64,000 nt of DNA from JBGRQB01 sp041725875 (GTDB lineage Bacteria > Bacteroidota > Ignavibacteria > Ignavibacteriales > Melioribacteraceae), in assembly GCA_041725875.1 (NCBI GenBank), contig JBGRQB010000005.1, forward strand, positions 1 to 64,000. The letters are read 5' to 3'. Position 1 is the first letter of the stretch. Every line of letters starts with the position of its first letter. The notes beneath the pieces are model-generated. The model made no database searches and was not told where the DNA came from. It saw only the letters and a list, made by a program, of their open reading frames with translations. This document shows positions 61,474 to 64,000 of the stretch, in pieces. Made by a program: the position numbers and the translations under genes.

Positions 61474-62805
61474 TTAAGTGCTTTTCATCTCACTTACACG
61501 TCGCTGAAGTTGTCTTAAAGAGAGATCAAGTATCTCAGCCGCTTTCTTTTTATCACCTTCGGTCTGTTCAAGCACAAACCTGATATAATTATCAGAATTC
61601 TCTTTAAGGGTAGTAAGTTTCTTCTCTGAATCCTCTGACTTTATTGATGATTTCTCTCCCAAATGTTCAGGTAAAACAACAGAGCCGGTACATAATAAAA
61701 CAGCATTTTCTATCAATTGAGATAATTCACGCACATTTCCAATATATTTTTTTGATAATAACAGATTTATGGAATCGGAAGAAAAATCACTGATTTGTTT
61801 ACTATGCTTTTGGGCAAAATTTCCTAAAAAGGCTTTTGAAAGGAGCAAAATATCATTTCCTCTGTCATTTAAAGGAGGCAGATGTATGTGAGCCGACTTT
61901 AACCGATAAAGGAGATCGAGTCGGAATTTACCCTTTTTACAATATTTATCTATATCAATATTAGTTGCTGAGATAATCTTTACATTAACCGGAACAGGCG
62001 TTGTGGTTCCAATCGGAGTGACTTCCTTCTCTTCCAGAACTCTCAGTAACTTTACCTGCTGCGAAGGTTTTAGCTCACCTATCTCATCCAGAAAGAGTGT
62101 CCCTCCGTTTGCCTGAACAAAATAGCCTGTAAAATCGTTTTCTGCGCCTGTAAAAGCACCTTTTTTATGTCCAAAAAACTGACTTTCAAATAAAGAATCA
62201 GGAATTGATGCAACATTTACCGCAACAAACGGAGCTTTTTCATCACAGTTTGTTTTATGAATTCCTCTGGCAAGGAGTTCTTTTCCGGTTCCCGATTCGC
62301 CGGTTATCATAATAGGATTTCCCCCTTTTGCCATAATATCTGCATAATTGAGCAATTCTTTCATTCGGGGAGAAGCTGTAATAATCTTTGAAAATGCCGC
62401 CGGAATGTCATCATTTTTCTCAGTGTTGAGTCCGGCACGTAAACCCCTGCGCTCAAATGCACGCTCCACGGAAAGTATAATTCGCTCAGATTCAGCCGGT
62501 TTTACAAGATAATCATAAGCTCCGAGTCTGATGGCATTTACAGCTGATTCAATTTCATCCACTGCGGTAAGAATTATAAACTCGGAATCTGATCTGAACG
62601 GCTTTGTTTCTTCCAGAATTTTTAATCCGTCAACATCCGGAATAAGCAGATCAAGCAAAACTATATCAAAATCCTCTTTTTTGAGTATTTCAATCGCTTC
62701 TGTTCCGTTATCGCAGGTTTTTACATCTGTAATTCCTCTGCGTTTAAATAATCTTTTGTAGGAGATTAAAACTTCTTTTTCGTCATCAACAATAAAAATT
62801 TTCAT
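61474..62805 (-). CDS. NtrC-family sigma-54 response regulator
   Basis: 443 residues: a receiver (1-118; Asp in VLLDLLIPDVDG, Lys in VKPAE), an AAA+ domain (about 145-375) with GESGTGKE, GAFTGA and LFLDEIGE, and a Fis-type HTH at the end (AAEILDLSLRQLQRRV). It activates RpoN-dependent promoters. It overlaps the kinase gene upstream by four bases and is its partner. No target is visible here. It is distinct in wording from the regulator at 17223. Confidence 0.94.
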   Translation of the reverse strand: MKIFIVDDEKEVLISYKRLFKRRGITDVKTCDNGTEAIEILKKEDFDIVLLDLLIPDVDGLKILEETKPFRSDSEFIILTAVDEIESAVNAIRLGAYDYLVKPAESERIILSVERAFERRGLRAGLNTEKNDDIPAAFSKIITASPRMKELLNYADIMAKGGNPIMITGESGTGKELLARGIHKTNCDEKAPFVAVNVASIPDSLFESQFFGHKKGAFTGAENDFTGYFVQANGGTLFLDEIGELKPSQQVKLLRVLEEKEVTPIGTTTPVPVNVKIISATNIDIDKYCKKGKFRLDLLYRLKSAHIHLPPLNDRGNDILLLSKAFLGNFAQKHSKQISDFSSDSINLLLSKKYIGNVRELSQLIENAVLLCTGSVVLPEHLGEKSSIKSEDSEKKLTTLKENSDNYIRFVLEQTEGDKKKAAEILDLSLRQLQRRVSEMKST

Positions 62806-64000
62806 AATTTCTGCCTTACCGTGGAATTAAGAATTTCGCGTAATTTATCTATGTTAAACGGATACATTTCGTGATCGCAAGGTAACTTTTCTTCTGCGCC
62901 GGAAAACTCGGCATCAGAGTAAAAGATAATTTCAATTAACGGATCAATTTCCCTGATCTTTTTGATAAGCTCAAAAGAGAATTTACCATATTTAATATTC
63001 ATCATAATTACATCAATTTCAGGATGATCTGCCAGATAATCTACAATTAATGCAGCTTCACTTATAAATCCGAAAAACTTGTCTGTCTCCTCCAAAAATG
63101 CAATTTTAAGCATATTATGCACATACTCACCATCATCTATACATAAAATTTTCGGACTCAAATCTGGTTTTTCATTTTCAACCGGCAGATATAAAACAAA
63201 CTTGGAGCCAGTCTCTTTTTTGGAATGAACCCCTATTATTCCGTTGTGCTCCTGAATAATTTCATACGAAATCGATAATCCGAGTCCGCTCCCTCCAATA
63301 TCTCTTCTTGTAGTAAAAAAAGGATCAAAGAGTTTTGGAATAAGCTCTTCATCTATTCCGGGACCGTTATCTCTTACCTGCACAACAATACATTTTAATC
63401 TTTTAATAAATCTGGTTGTTATATCTATTTTTCCGACAGCCTTATCTGTAATTGCCTGAGACGAGTTCAGAACAAGATTTATCAAAACCTGTTCAAGCTT
63501 TTGAAAGTGTCCTTTTATAAGAGGCAGATCTTCAGCAAGATCGAGATTGATGGTTTTAACAAGTCGCCTTACATTTGCGCCTATTATTTTCAATCCCTTT
63601 TCAACAACTTCATTTATATTAATATCAGATTTTTGTCCCGCAGAATTTATTCTGGCAAAGTCTTTCAGATTTCCCACCACATTTTTTATTCTTCTGGAAC
63701 CATCCTTTATTGAAGAAATTATTTCAGGCGTTTCTTCAATTATATCAAGATAATAATCTTTTGAATGAGCCAGATTTATATCTTTTTCAAACGCCTGCAT
63801 AACTACAGGTTTCAGGTCACGCCACGATTCTTCCAAAATACCTAGATTTGTGGTGATGTATGCATTGGGATTATTAATTTCGTGCGCAACTCCTGCAACC
63901 ACTTCTCCGAGTGATTTTAACTTGTCCGTCTGAATAACCTGCTGCAATCTGTACTCAGCCTGTTGACGAAGTTTTTTCTCTTCTGTAATATCTTTGGCAA
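62802..64000 (-). CDS. PAS histidine kinase with pseudo-receiver tail, 5' end missing
   Basis: The frame runs without a stop to the right edge: the last visible codons before LQQVIQTDKLKSLG read AKDITEEKKLRQQAEYR, the usual end of a PAS domain, so the TTG at 63947 is not the start. A NtrB-type HisKA follows with His in GVAHEINNPNAY, HATPase_c with NLVLNSSQAI, DNGPGID and GSGLGLS, then a C-terminal receiver-like domain (about 63180-62805) in which the phospho-acceptor Asp is replaced by Asn (IMMNIKYG) and the conserved Lys is lost. The tail probably binds or regulates rather than relays phosphate. Confidence 0.9.
   Translation of the reverse strand, partial: AKDITEEKKLRQQAEYRLQQVIQTDKLKSLGEVVAGVAHEINNPNAYITTNLGILEESWRDLKPVVMQAFEKDINLAHSKDYYLDIIEETPEIISSIKDGSRRIKNVVGNLKDFARINSAGQKSDININEVVEKGLKIIGANVRRLVKTINLDLAEDLPLIKGHFQKLEQVLINLVLNSSQAITDKAVGKIDITTRFIKRLKCIVVQVRDNGPGIDEELIPKLFDPFFTTRRDIGGSGLGLSISYEIIQEHNGIIGVHSKKETGSKFVLYLPVENEKPDLSPKILCIDDGEYVHNMLKIAFLEETDKFFGFISEAALIVDYLADHPEIDVIMMNIKYGKFSFELIKKIREIDPLIEIIFYSDAEFSGAEEKLPCDHEMYPFNIDKLREILNSTVRQKL

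Overview
The window reads as a piece of chromosome from an AT-rich, Gram-negative bacterium of the Bacteroidota/Chlorobiota side of the tree, most likely an Ignavibacteria-like organism. This is inferred from gene families and style, not from a marker gene. Supporting signs are many secreted lipoproteins and small outer-membrane barrels, a DUF5916 protein, the Bacteroidota-type fold-III arginine decarboxylase, a split glycine dehydrogenase, TPR-AraC and TPR-LytS regulators, several sigma-54 activators and promoter boxes resembling TAnnTTTG. No rRNA or tRNA gene, CRISPR array, intact insertion sequence or replication origin was seen.

Layout. (1) 1-5429 (+): a sensory operon with a multi-PAS histidine kinase cut by the left edge, a lone receiver, a LytTR regulator, and a receiver joined to a degenerate kinase. 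(2) 5432-7246 (-): a long coiled-coil protein. (3) 7388-12248 (+): three membrane transport proteins (MATE, CLC with CBS and TrkA-C domains, an ANKH-like protein). (4) 12250-15274: an OmpR-type two-component pair divergent from a charged secreted protein. (5) 15297-20512 (-): a tightly packed five-gene operon that couples an NtrB/NtrC-like pair to a lipoprotein, a periplasmic coiled-coil protein and a barrel. (6) 20711-25981: a lipoprotein serpin, an orphan MlaF-like ATPase with radA, an unknown protein and an NAD-kinase-like protein.

(7) 25978-49199 (-) is dominated by breakdown of proline- and glycine-rich peptides: an S9 prolyl-oligopeptidase-like enzyme, gcvPA/gcvPB, a TPR-AraC regulator, a DUF5916 protein, an SDR, two secreted S37 peptidases, two M24 Xaa-Pro peptidases, a POT peptide transporter, trans-3-hydroxy-L-proline dehydratase, a secreted M64 metallopeptidase, and the glycyl-radical trans-4-hydroxy-L-proline dehydratase HypD with its activase. 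Both hydroxyproline isomers found in collagen are covered. I read this as a collagen/gelatin peptide utilisation locus, and it is the most coherent system in the window. HypD is oxygen-sensitive, so at least an occasionally anaerobic life is implied.

(8) 49559-54425: a TPR-LytS/LytTR pair, a small barrel and threonine deaminase. (9) 54575-55675: two paralogous lipoproteins. (10) 55969-58661: nucleotidyltransferase, PLP aminotransferase-like enzyme and CDP-alcohol phosphatidyltransferase, a set resembling a split PntC plus PntD that could build an aminoethyl-phosphonate or phosphoethanolamine lipid headgroup. It is followed by about 1.3 kb of debris: a decayed integrase-type transposase, an 11-bp tandem repeat, and an inverted pair of REP-like hairpins. 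(11) 59952-64000 (-): arginine decarboxylase, then an NtrC-type regulator and a PAS histidine kinase with a pseudo-receiver tail, cut by the right edge.
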